A stretch of 53,085 nucleotides of DNA. It comes from Candidatus Poribacteria bacterium. GTDB lineage: Bacteria; Poribacteria; WGA-4E; WGA-3G. The stretch is from contig PYJC01000003.1 of NCBI GenBank assembly GCA_003635255.1, forward strand, positions 1-53,085. Reading direction: 5' to 3'. A program made the position numbers and the translations under genes. The notes below the pieces were generated by a model. It was not told the origin of the DNA, did no database searches, and saw only the letters and a list, made by a program, of their open reading frames with translations. Every line of letters begins with the position of its first letter. Position 1 is the stretch's first letter. Below are positions 24,919 to 33,500 of the stretch, in pieces.

Positions 24919-25938
24919 GTGAGAACTCCAAGAAAAAAACCAGAAATCTTAACCACAACTGTTGGCTCTTACCCTGTACCGGCATGGCTTCTGTCAATGC
25001 CGACGGAACAATCCCTTCTTGATGCAACACGCGTTGTCGTGGACACCCAACGGCAACGCGGTATCGACCTACCGACCGATGGTGAACTCTACCGCTTTGA
25101 CCCGAACCACCCAGATACTAACGGAATGATTGATTATTTCATTCGACCCCTTTCAGGTGTGAGGGCAGAGGTGGGAAGGCAGGAATGGTATGAGTTCCGA
25201 CAGATGCAGACGATGTCGTTTCGAGCGAAACCTGCCGGAGTTGTTGAGAGAGCGTTAGGGGAAGGCACGTTAAACCTCGTTTCCGATTGTGAGCGTGCTG
25301 TGGATGTTGCCGGTAAACACATCAAATTTACGGTAACAAGTCCGTACATGCTTGCCCGAACGTTATTGGACAAACATTATGGTGATTTCGATGCATTGCT
25401 TACGGCGTTGGCGGAGGTTTTAGCGATGCAGGTGCGTGAACTGGATTGTGCCTGTCTGCAAATTGACGAGGCAAATATACCAGGCAACCCACAAGATGCA
25501 CCTCGCGCTGCCGAGGCGATTAATATCGTTCTTGACGCGTTCGACGGAGAGAAAGCAGTCCATTTTTGCTTTGGTAACTATGGCGGACAAGTTATTCAAA
25601 AAGGCAGCTGGAAGGCACTTATCGACTTCTTGAATACGCTCCGATGCGATCATCTCGTTTTGGAGCTTCAACACCGTCCTGAAGATGATCTTGAGGCACT
25701 TAAGGCAGTCACCTCAAACATTGTCCTCGGTATCGGTGTGATTGATGTCAAGGTGAATCCGATTGAAACCCCTGATGATGTGGCATCCAGTATAGAAAAA
25801 GCTGAAAAAGTATTGGGCACCGGACGGATTGGTTGGGTGCATCCGGATTGTGGGTTTTGGATGCTCCAACGCTCCGTAGTAGATCGGAAGATAGAGGCAC
25901 TCGTGCAAGGCCGGGATAGATACTTGGGACTTGCTTAG
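24919..25938 (+). CDS. MetE-like cobalamin-independent methyltransferase
   Basis: A 339-residue protein similar to the C-terminal catalytic half of MetE and the UROD/MetE superfamily. I start it at GTG 24919 (VRTPRKKPEILTTTVGSYP), just after the preceding stop; an ATG-type start upstream at 24868 would overlap the lipoprotein. The zinc ligands of this family can be placed: His and Cys in HFCFGNYGG, Glu in LVLELQHRPE and Cys in HPDCGFWM. TTTVGSYPVP at the N-terminus is typical. MetE-like single-domain proteins transfer methyl groups to thiols such as homocysteine using methylated folates or corrinoid partners; the actual donor and acceptor are unknown here. Confidence 0.85.
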   Translation: MRTPRKKPEILTTTVGSYPVPAWLLSMPTEQSLLDATRVVVDTQRQRGIDLPTDGELYRFDPNHPDTNGMIDYFIRPLSGVRAEVGRQEWYEFRQMQTMSFRAKPAGVVERALGEGTLNLVSDCERAVDVAGKHIKFTVTSPYMLARTLLDKHYGDFDALLTALAEVLAMQVRELDCACLQIDEANIPGNPQDAPRAAEAINIVLDAFDGEKAVHFCFGNYGGQVIQKGSWKALIDFLNTLRCDHLVLELQHRPEDDLEALKAVTSNIVLGIGVIDVKVNPIETPDDVASSIEKAEKVLGTGRIGWVHPDCGFWMLQRSVVDRKIEALVQGRDRYLGLA

Positions 25939-25958
25939 CAAAATTGGACGTAGAAAAT

Positions 25959-26070
25959 AGGACTTACGCAGCCTCTACTGCAGGGTTTTTGCTGGGGTAT
26001 TTCTTCAGGGTTTTAAACCCCGCCTGCGGTGCGTCATACGTTCGTTATCATGGAAAAGTGCGTAAGTCCT
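25959..26070. mobile_element. MITE-like element with 12-bp terminal inverted repeats
   Basis: AGGACTTACGCA (25959-25970) and its perfect reverse complement TGCGTAAGTCCT (26059-26070) bound a 112-bp segment with no gene, containing internal short palindromes such as GGGTTTTAAACCC. Perfect terminal repeats and small size are typical of miniature inverted-repeat transposable elements mobilised by a transposase elsewhere. No clear target duplication was found by eye. The inside could fold into a long hairpin. It lies between the MetE-like gene and a small membrane protein gene. Confidence 0.65.
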
Positions 26071-26088
26071 GGAAAAGAAAGGTCACAG

Positions 26089-26367
26089 ATGTTTGAAGTT
26101 CAACTACCAGCGTTGAAAAGGTTTCAGAATGTCGCTGGCCTTGCTGCAGGAATAGGTTTTTTCCTCGGTCTACTGATTCCTGCCGTGGCTATTTTTATTT
26201 TCCACTGGCACTGTCCGTTTGGAAACAGCATTCTGCAGATTAGCGGATTTTTGGCAATTACAGGACTCGGAAGTGCTATTGTCATAGGCAATCTTACCGC
26301 CCTCATTATAATTGGCGTTGCGAAATATCGCCGAATGCTATCCGATTCATCGGAAAAAAGGAGATAA
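26089..26367 (+). CDS. Small membrane protein
   Basis: A 92-residue protein; ATG 26089 has GAAAGG about 9 bases upstream, and the earlier in-frame start at 26029 would lie inside the MITE-like element. Two hydrophobic segments are visible, about residues 19-42 (GLLIPAVAIFIFHW) and 51-76 (ISGFLAITGLGSAIVIG), with a basic C-terminus. I do not recognise a family. It lies 12 bases before the TauE-like permease gene and could be an accessory subunit; this is only positional. Confidence 0.6.
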   Translation: MFEVQLPALKRFQNVAGLAAGIGFFLGLLIPAVAIFIFHWHCPFGNSILQISGFLAITGLGSAIVIGNLTALIIIGVAKYRRMLSDSSEKRR

Positions 26368-26379
26368 TAAAAATCTAAA

Positions 26380-27174
26380 GTGGACTTCAACCTCTTACAC
26401 ACCGTTTTACTCTTTGGTACAGGTATTTGCGCGGGTTTCTTAAATACAGTTGCTGCTGGTGGATCGTTGTTGGCACTTCCGATGCTTATCTTCCTTACCT
26501 CCGATCCAGTATTATCAAATGGCACGAACCGAGTCGCTATTTTCTTCCAAAACCTCAGTGCCATTATGGGCTTCCGGCGTAAGGGTGTCTCCGATTTTAG
26601 GTATGGTATTCTACTTGCTGTACCTGCAGCTATCGGGGCATGGATAGGTGCTAAAATTGCGATTGGTACAGATGCAGCCCTGTTCCAATTCATTCTTGCA
26701 GGCGTGATGCTTGTTATGCTAGCTTTAACACTGCTGAACCCAACAGCGAGGTTAAAGGATAGGATTGAAAGCAGCGGGACAGGTGCTAAAGTCATCGCGA
26801 TGGTTGTATTCTTTTTTATCGGGATTTACGGGGGTTTCATTCAAGCGGGTGTGGGGTTGCTTGTTATAACGGGTCTCCGCCTTTTGACAGGTATCGATCT
26901 CGTTCGGACGAATGCGATTAAAGTTTTTGTTATCTTTTGTTATACCGTGGTTGCGCTCGGCGCTTTTATCATAGACGAGCAGGTCAATTGGACTTTAGGT
27001 GTGACGTTAGCGATAGGGAATGCTACGGGGGCATGGATTGGCAGCCATTGGGCCGTCGAAAAAGGAGACAAATGGATTAAAGTGGTCCTCGTCGTAACTG
27101 TCCTTGTTTTTGCGACGAATCTTGCGTTAGAGCCCTTTAATTTAGATATTAAATCGCTTCTCGGACTTGGTTAG
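26380..27174 (+). CDS. TSUP family permease (TauE/SafE-like)
   Basis: A 264-residue membrane protein with about eight hydrophobic helices and the family motifs FLNTVAAGGSLLALPML near the N-terminus and, in the second half, GIYGGFIQAGVGLL. The TSUP family moves sulfite, sulfoacetate, taurine-derived organosulfonates or related anions. In a genome with many sulfatases, export of sulfite or sulfate-like products is an attractive but unproven role. Start is GTG 26380, the only start codon in frame after a stop at 26368-26370; the AAAAGGAG at 26356-26363 is rather far away. Confidence 0.85.
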   Translation: MDFNLLHTVLLFGTGICAGFLNTVAAGGSLLALPMLIFLTSDPVLSNGTNRVAIFFQNLSAIMGFRRKGVSDFRYGILLAVPAAIGAWIGAKIAIGTDAALFQFILAGVMLVMLALTLLNPTARLKDRIESSGTGAKVIAMVVFFFIGIYGGFIQAGVGLLVITGLRLLTGIDLVRTNAIKVFVIFCYTVVALGAFIIDEQVNWTLGVTLAIGNATGAWIGSHWAVEKGDKWIKVVLVVTVLVFATNLALEPFNLDIKSLLGLG

Positions 27175-27791
27175 CGTCCCAATTCTTGATACGAAAAGAT
27201 GAGACGGTGAACCGCGGTTATGTGTGAAGTAAGTGTGAGGATACCGAGTGTGCAGAGTAGCACCATTCCGGTACTTTGAACAATCGAAAATTTGTACCAG
27301 AGTACGCCTTGGAGGAGTGCACCAATGCCGAGCAAGATAATACGTTCGGGGCGCTGCATGAGTCCAACGTTACAGGTAATCTGGAGTCCCTCAGCTCTCG
27401 CTCGCACATAGCTGACGAGTATCGAACCAAACCATGCCCCAAACGCTAAAATTATCCCCAATAGACTTTCCAACCCAGAAAAATAGATGAGCGCGCCAAG
27501 GAACAGGAAGCCTTCCGAATAACGATCCATCACGGAATCCAAAAGTGCTCCGGATGGCCGTAGGCTTCTTTGAGCGCGCGCGACCGCCCCATCTATCATA
27601 TCAAAACTGCCCCCAAATAAAATAAGAATACCCCCGGTAATGAGGTGACCTGTCGCAAAATAAAAGGTCGCAATGAGGTTGACAAAGAACCCAAAGAGTG
27701 TCACCATGTTCGCCGTAATGCCGATTGCCACCATTTTGTTGGCAATCGTAGACAGGATTGTCTCAAGACGGGGCTTTATCACTTCAAACAT
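27171..27791 (-). CDS. CDP-alcohol phosphatidyltransferase
   Basis: A 206-residue membrane enzyme with the complete family motif: Asp64, Asp67, Gly68, Ala71, Arg72, Gly81, Asp85 and Asp89 in FDMIDGAVARAQRS and GALLDSVMDR. This second phosphatidyltransferase is only distantly like the one at 19037; its N-terminal soluble helix (MFEVIKPRLETILSTIANK) and GITANMVTLFGF resemble phosphatidylinositol-phosphate-type synthases of actinobacteria and archaea. The gene overlaps the convergent permease by 4 bases and follows the AccA-like gene by 12 bases, so it is probably its co-transcribed neighbour. Confidence 0.87.
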   Translation of the reverse strand: MFEVIKPRLETILSTIANKMVAIGITANMVTLFGFFVNLIATFYFATGHLITGGILILFGGSFDMIDGAVARAQRSLRPSGALLDSVMDRYSEGFLFLGALIYFSGLESLLGIILAFGAWFGSILVSYVRARAEGLQITCNVGLMQRPERIILLGIGALLQGVLWYKFSIVQSTGMVLLCTLGILTLTSHITAVHRLIFSYQELGR

Positions 27792-27803
27792 TGTGATGCC
27801 TCC

Positions 27804-28409
27804 TCACTGTATGACGGGTTCGATTCCTACGAGGAAGTGTAGAGATTCTCGCCGGTTCTTCACCAATTCGGTGGCCGGAATTGTCTCCGCCTGACTGACG
27901 AGTTCTAAGATTGCAGGCGCGATGTCTGTTGGATGCTCTGCTATTTTGACCCGCTTTTGTCCAGAAAATTGTGCGTCTGGTAATCCGACAAGAACCATTC
28001 CGTCATTCCATATAAGTTCTTGAGCAGCGTGATCAATATTATTAGCACCGTCAAAAACGGTAATGATAGGGGATGGTAGCCTTAGCAGTTGCAACTCAGT
28101 TCTCTGAATTGCCTGAGCACAGGCTAAAGTTGTTTTACGCCGTATTTTTGCAATATACGCGACAGGTAGATTCCACAAAACGATAGGCTTTTTGAGACGA
28201 TGTGCAAGTGCGATGAGGCGCAGTAAACATCGCCATTCAGAGGCACTGTTTAGGCTCTGCTCGTCCCCTTGTACGAGTATGACTTTCGTGTGCTGTACCC
28301 ATGCGAAGCCAGCGAACTTAAAAGTCCCCTTACTTCCTGATCTATCGCCATACAGCTGAATCGCTTGTGTGAAGGGCGGTTGGGGGTATTTACAGGTATT
28401 TGATAACAT
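27804..28409 (-). CDS. Degenerate AccA-like (crotonase-fold) protein
   Basis: A 201-residue protein related to the carboxyltransferase alpha subunit of acetyl-CoA carboxylase. Conserved parts are LYGDRSG near 19-25, then VILVQGDEQ, and LLRLIALAHRLKKPIVLW with VAYI (about 62-85), followed by KTTLACAQAIQRTELQLLRLPSPII. The GGSGGA glycine motif that stabilises the enolate in AccA is missing (here DGANNIDHAAQEL), so carboxyltransferase activity is unlikely. I start it at ATG 28409 because an intrinsic terminator lies in the upstream part of the open frame. It precedes a CDP-alcohol phosphatidyltransferase by 12 bases, a lipid-related context. Confidence 0.6.
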   Translation of the reverse strand: MLSNTCKYPQPPFTQAIQLYGDRSGSKGTFKFAGFAWVQHTKVILVQGDEQSLNSASEWRCLLRLIALAHRLKKPIVLWNLPVAYIAKIRRKTTLACAQAIQRTELQLLRLPSPIITVFDGANNIDHAAQELIWNDGMVLVGLPDAQFSGQKRVKIAEHPTDIAPAILELVSQAETIPATELVKNRRESLHFLVGIEPVIQ

Positions 28410-28487
28410 ATACCCAAGACCTTTTAGCAACGGTGTTGGTAGGGAACCAAGTCCCGACCAACATCTCGGTTCTACTTGCCTTCCTAT

Positions 28488-28524
28488 AAAAAAAGCAGGG
28501 AGGTGGTTGAAACACCTTCCCTGC
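28488..28524 (-). terminator. Intrinsic terminator of the giant protein-PorV-LysM operon
   Basis: On the minus strand GCAGGG (28524-28519) pairs with CCCTGC (28500-28495) extended by AGGTG/CACCT with one mismatch, followed at once by seven T (28494-28488). It is a textbook rho-independent terminator 22 bases after the LysM protein stop codon. Confidence 0.9.
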
Positions 28525-28545
28525 CTAAAAGGTAATGCGTCCAGA

Positions 28546-29409
28546 TTATTCGCCGCTGCGTCCACCGATGGCGTTTATAGCAAACCATCCGATCCCTGCT
28601 GCGACTGTTGTCAGGAACACCAAAGCACGTTTGGATGTGGAAGGTTCTTCATGTATACCTTTAGCATCCTCAAGGATCATCTTGACTTCGTTGATTGCCT
28701 TTTGGTTGGCCTCAACCTGCCCTAAAAACGTTTTCACGTCCGCTTGGATAGATTCAACGAGTGCGCTCGTAGCTTCCTCTGCCATTTTGTGCTCTTTGAT
28801 CATCTTATCTATCTCTGCAAGATGCTCATCAAGGTGAGCAATTTCGCTGAGGATCGCTTTTTTGCTGGCTTCAAGAGATTCTTTGAGACCAGAAGCGATT
28901 TCGTTTCCAGAGTCTGAAACAGCCTGCATCAATTCTTTTTGTGATTTCAGACTGGCCTCAAGCTCTTCGAGTTGTGCTTTGAGCTTGCTTGCATTTTCAT
29001 TGAGTGCTTTAATTTCCGCCTCAAGTTTCTCCCGCGTTCCTTCAGAATCGGCTAATTCCATTTTTAACTGTTCAAGTTCTTCCTGCTGCTGGAGGAGATC
29101 CTCTTCAGCAATCTCAACAGCATCTTTTGCCATAGCGAGCGGAATACGCAATTTTTCGCCAGGGTAAATAAGATGTGGATTGGTGAAGTCGTTGTACTTG
29201 CTCAGTTCACGCCACTGGAGTGGGTCCTTAAGGTGCTCTTGGCAGAGATCCCAGAGGGTATCCCCTTTTTCAATGGTGATGAGCATCGTGTTATCATCGC
29301 CTTCGTGCGGTGTAATTCGTGCCGAGGCGGACAGGACATAAACGCCACTGAGTGCTGCGCAGATATACAGAATCAGTGCCAACTTCAGAGTGCCTCTTAT
29401 CATTTTCAT
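28546..29409 (-). CDS. LysM domain protein with coiled coil and C-terminal membrane helix
   Basis: A 287-residue envelope protein. A signal or anchor segment (LKLALILYICAALSG) is followed by one LysM domain (about 43-90: TIEKGDTLWDLCQEHLKDP, PHLIYPGEKLRIP), which binds peptidoglycan. Residues 95-250 form a long heptad-rich coiled coil (QQEELEQLKMELADSEG, LEAEIKALNENASKLKAQL), and the end has another hydrophobic helix (ALVFLTTVAAGIGWFAI). It could act as a spacer or tether between cell wall and membrane. It is the last gene of the operon that encodes the giant secreted protein and the PorV-like barrel, and a strong terminator follows. Confidence 0.85.
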   Translation of the reverse strand: MKMIRGTLKLALILYICAALSGVYVLSASARITPHEGDDNTMLITIEKGDTLWDLCQEHLKDPLQWRELSKYNDFTNPHLIYPGEKLRIPLAMAKDAVEIAEEDLLQQQEELEQLKMELADSEGTREKLEAEIKALNENASKLKAQLEELEASLKSQKELMQAVSDSGNEIASGLKESLEASKKAILSEIAHLDEHLAEIDKMIKEHKMAEEATSALVESIQADVKTFLGQVEANQKAINEVKMILEDAKGIHEEPSTSKRALVFLTTVAAGIGWFAINAIGGRSGE

Positions 29410-29421
29410 ACGTTTTCTCCT

Positions 29422-30435
29422 TTAAAATCTATAAGAGAGGGAAGCAAAGTGAGTTGATCCGACACCATCAATATCACTCGCCATGCCATCTTGAATAGCA
29501 TAGTCAATCTGCAGCCCACCTATGTTCACACCAAACCCACCAAAAAGGTTTTGTACATCGCGTGAAGCTTTGACGCCACCACGAATCGACAAGGCAGTGG
29601 ATTTGTAAGTGACGATCGTGTATTCAGTCCCGAGCCGTAGGCTGGTTGCGCTCTCAACAAGGTCGACGAACTCTTGTTCGACATCCGCTGCGAAAGTGAC
29701 GACGTTGCCCACATAGAGGTTGTAGGCTAAACCGACATTGACGACCATCGGAACAGTGTCATCACCGAGGGATGCGCCGAGATATTTAGCAACAACGCCA
29801 TAATGGAAGGTCGGAACTTTTTCCTCGCCGACATCTATGTGCAGGGCATGTCCCATCAATCCGACATCCACACCCCCAAATCCGCTCTGGTTTTCAACGC
29901 TGTCTAACCCGAAGTTATCCATCAGCCATCGTCCAGTTAAACCGATGCCAAAGTTTCCGATACCGATGCCATAAGAGAGTGAATAGGCGTTTGCACTATA
30001 GTCAAACTCACTATAGTCAAACTTAGTAGAAAATGCTGTTCGTGCATCGTAGACCGGAATCCCGCTGATACCAGCATTTACAACTGCAAGCCCGATAGAA
30101 CCCGCTGAACCGAGCGCCTTCGTCAGTGCAACGAAGTTGTGGCTTCTATCAAGGTCGAGCTGTTGGGTTGAAAGATTGAGACTTAAATCCGCTGCGGATG
30201 CAAGTCCTGCTGGATTCCAGACCGTTGCGGTGGCATCATCAGCGATTGCTGTGAATGCGCCACCTAAGCCGATTGAGCGTGCACCGGCACCAAGCCGTAG
30301 GTGTGGCATGGCATTCACTCCGGCAAAACTGGCCGGCGACACCGCTAAGATAAGAAAGAAAAGTGGTATTAAACCGCATAGCAATTTTGGGCACTTTTTA
30401 GAAACCCATTTAGCAATTTGCTCTGTCATTAACAT
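29422..30435 (-). CDS. PorV/PorQ-like outer membrane beta-barrel
   Basis: A 337-residue outer membrane protein. I start it at ATG 30435 because GGAGG precedes it; the open frame upstream has no signal. The signal peptide (LLCGLIPLFFLILAVSPASFA) is cleaved near residue 38. The mature start MPHLRLGAGARSIGLGGAF, then ADDATATVWNPAGLA is the strong signature of the PorV/UPF0164 (FadL-like) family. PorV of Bacteroidetes carries type 9 secretion cargo with C-terminal sorting domains on the outer membrane. Alternating beta strands end in HFASLSYRF with the terminal Phe of barrels. It follows the gene of a giant protein with such a C-terminal domain, so cargo-carrier pairing is likely. Confidence 0.85.
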   Translation of the reverse strand: MLMTEQIAKWVSKKCPKLLCGLIPLFFLILAVSPASFAGVNAMPHLRLGAGARSIGLGGAFTAIADDATATVWNPAGLASAADLSLNLSTQQLDLDRSHNFVALTKALGSAGSIGLAVVNAGISGIPVYDARTAFSTKFDYSEFDYSANAYSLSYGIGIGNFGIGLTGRWLMDNFGLDSVENQSGFGGVDVGLMGHALHIDVGEEKVPTFHYGVVAKYLGASLGDDTVPMVVNVGLAYNLYVGNVVTFAADVEQEFVDLVESATSLRLGTEYTIVTYKSTALSIRGGVKASRDVQNLFGGFGVNIGGLQIDYAIQDGMASDIDGVGSTHFASLSYRF

Positions 30436-30508
30436 TATATCCTCCAAAAGACTGTCCACATCGGGAACTGGACAGATGTCCAATTCCCGATATGCGGACT
30501 GCCATTGC

Positions 30509-33500
30509 TTAGCGCGTCAGTGCGAGTTTGAGAAGGGCGTATTCAGGCTCGATACCGTCTTCTACAATAATCTGGCAGTAGTAGATACCTCGAGCTAAGT
30601 CTTCTCCGTCTCCAGAAGATTTTCCATTCCACAAGATCCCGCCATCCTTGCCAAAATAATTGCCGGCGTTCATAACCTTATTAGCCATAAGGACACGAAC
30701 CGGACGGAGTGTGCTGTCATAGATGGCGATACTCACTGCGGATTGCCGGGTCAGTGCGAAAGATATGTGAGTCTCGTCCTTGAACGGGTTAGGAACGTTA
30801 ATCGGACGCGCCACTAATATCGGACCCTCCACACTTTCAACAAAGAACGTAAACTCGTAGGCTGCCATGTTCGCTTCACGGGCACCTTTGTTCTTTTCAG
30901 AGACATTGCCCTCTTTCTGCGCCATGTCAGACACTTCAAGTTTAACCGTATGTTGCCCGAATGGCAGATCAGCCTCTGGTCTATATAGCACCTGCGAAGC
31001 CGTCTTTTGATTCGGTTTAAGGTTAATCACGTTGGAATTGAAAATGAATCGGATAGAATCGACATCTACACCGGATTCGGCATCTGCATAGGCGATCGAA
31101 ATCAGGGGCCGGCGGTCGGTCAAACGCGCTTCATTTTGCGGTGAAGCCATCGTAATGACCGGTGCGGCGGTATCGAAGTCAATCGTGAAAGTCCCTTTCG
31201 CCGAAGCCGAGTTGTTGTATGGATCCGTCGCGCGGACTTCAACCGTGTAGACACCCTCTTCAAGCGGAGTTTCAAGATTGAAATCTACACGAGTGATACC
31301 TTCAACATCCTTTTCACCATCATTCGCGGCCTTGCCTTTCACCTCTTTACCGGCACTATCCCATACGGTAATCGTCATTTTAGAAACGCCTGAGTCGTCA
31401 TTGGCACTCGCGGAGATAACCGGGAGTCCGCCACGGATCGTTCCAGACGGGGTGATTGAGGTAATCGCAGGTGCGATATTATCAACAACAAGCGTGAAGC
31501 TCCAAGTATGTTCCGTGGTACCCCCTTCACTGGTTGCGACGAGGCGTACATTGTACAGACCCGCACCGTGTGCTGCAAAGTCTATCGGTGCCTCAATCTT
31601 TCCGCCAACGATATTCGATTTGGCTATGGAACGGAGCTGACCACCATTTATACTGTATTTCACAGACGAAACAACAGATTGCTCGTCAGTTACAACCGCT
31701 GAGATCTTTGCTGACCCTGCTTTCTCGGGATCTGGATCCGTGATGATCCCAGTGGGTGCGGCTGCGGAGATAACTGGCGGCGTTGTGTCTCTCGGCATAT
31801 CTACCGTGAAGACGCTTGATGTCTGCGCCATATTGCCATCACCATCAGTGACTGCAACAACAACCTTGTAATCACCGTCTGCCAATGCTTCCGCAGGGGT
31901 ATAAGAGAATTGGTTTCCGTCTACCTCTGGTGTTGCATCGACATCGTTGATAGTAAACGTAGTGATTTCAACAGTGCCAGCACCAGAAAATTCACCACTG
32001 ATAGGGGGTTTGCCGTGCGCAAAGGTCTGCCCTGAAACAGGCGAATGAATCGCAACTGTTGGAAGCGTCCCATTGACAGTAAATTCCTGCGAACCGCTAC
32101 CGACGTTACCGAGGATATCCGCAACTTCAACAGTCACACGATATGCGCCACCGGCAAGCTGCTCAGTCCGAGTGTAAACCAAGTCTTCAGCATCTTTTTC
32201 AAGAGCCGCTTGGTCAACGACCACTTCAATTGCGTCAGGCGGCTGGAGACGTGCCAAAGCGAGACTTCCAGTTGCACCGTCAACGCCAGCACCAGCACCA
32301 TCTTGATAGGATGCATGGATAGTCGGCAGGCTATCTATCGCCTCACCATCCGTAGGAGATTCAATCACGACCATCGGACCGGTGTTATCTACATTAACCT
32401 CTGTTAATGGGAACCGAACCGTTCCGTTCCGTTTCGTGACCACACCGTCAGGTGTATAGACACCGTCTGACAGTGGTCTACCATCTGCCGGTGATTTAAG
32501 CTCTACCATCAGCGAGAAGGTATTTTCTGGGTCTTCAGCACTTTCACTTGGTACAGCATCGCCGTTTACTTCACCACTAAGTTCTTCAGCAGCTAATGAA
32601 CCATTAGCAACCATGAAACTCACAGTGACTGAGTCGCGAAGTGGAATCGGCTCTGCAGGTGCGTCCGCAAGGTCCGTACTATCTACGGCACTGACTGCTA
32701 AATCAGTAATATCAGAGACTCTGAAGTTCTGGACATGCACCGTTACCATCGGTGACTCATCGGTTTGCACGTTACCGGATTCATCAACGGCTAAAGCGTG
32801 GAACATATAAGTTCCATTTTCGAGCAATCCGACATCAATTGTAAGGTCAAGAACACCGGCTTCGCCTTCGGCAACAGTTTCAGCACTGTCTTCAGTGGTT
32901 TGCACCAAATTCACTGAGGCGTAAGTCATAGGATCAGCAGTCGGTTCAGCGGTAAATATTGCTATCGGTGAAGGAACTGTATCATCAACAATCCCGCCGA
33001 CAGTATAACTACCATCTTCGTTGGCTTCAATCGGACCAGCAACGTCAGCAACAGCGACAATGTTCGTTGGACCTAACGGCGAGACATCATCAACATTATC
33101 AAGTGAGAATGTTGAGTTAACACCCTCAGGAGATCCCGTTTCGCCTTGGTCTGCTGCGGAAATTGCGACTGCACGTACGATGTATGGGTTGTCATCTTTG
33201 GAAACATCCCGCGCTGCCGGACTATCCTTGTCAATGGTGTCTGGAAGTTCCAACGCTACCGTATCTATATCAAGCGTCCATTTTTGATAGGTTTGATATC
33301 GATGAATCGGTGAAGGCTCTGCGCCCGCCGCGGCGTTTCCAGCTGCGACGGTAATGAGGTCACTCAGGGAGTCAACATTTAGGTGCTGTAGTTCTTGAAC
33401 TTCTTCCGAAGCAACAGCAGTTCCCTCTTCAGCTGTGCCAACCGGTTTCCACGCAGAATCGTCATCGTTTTGACGTTTGGTTTCAAAGCGCATTCCGGTG

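Noticed and set aside
28410..28565. N-terminal extension of the AccA-like protein
   Set aside because: This open stretch runs through the intrinsic terminator of the LysM gene and has no homology; a start at 28409 fits better.
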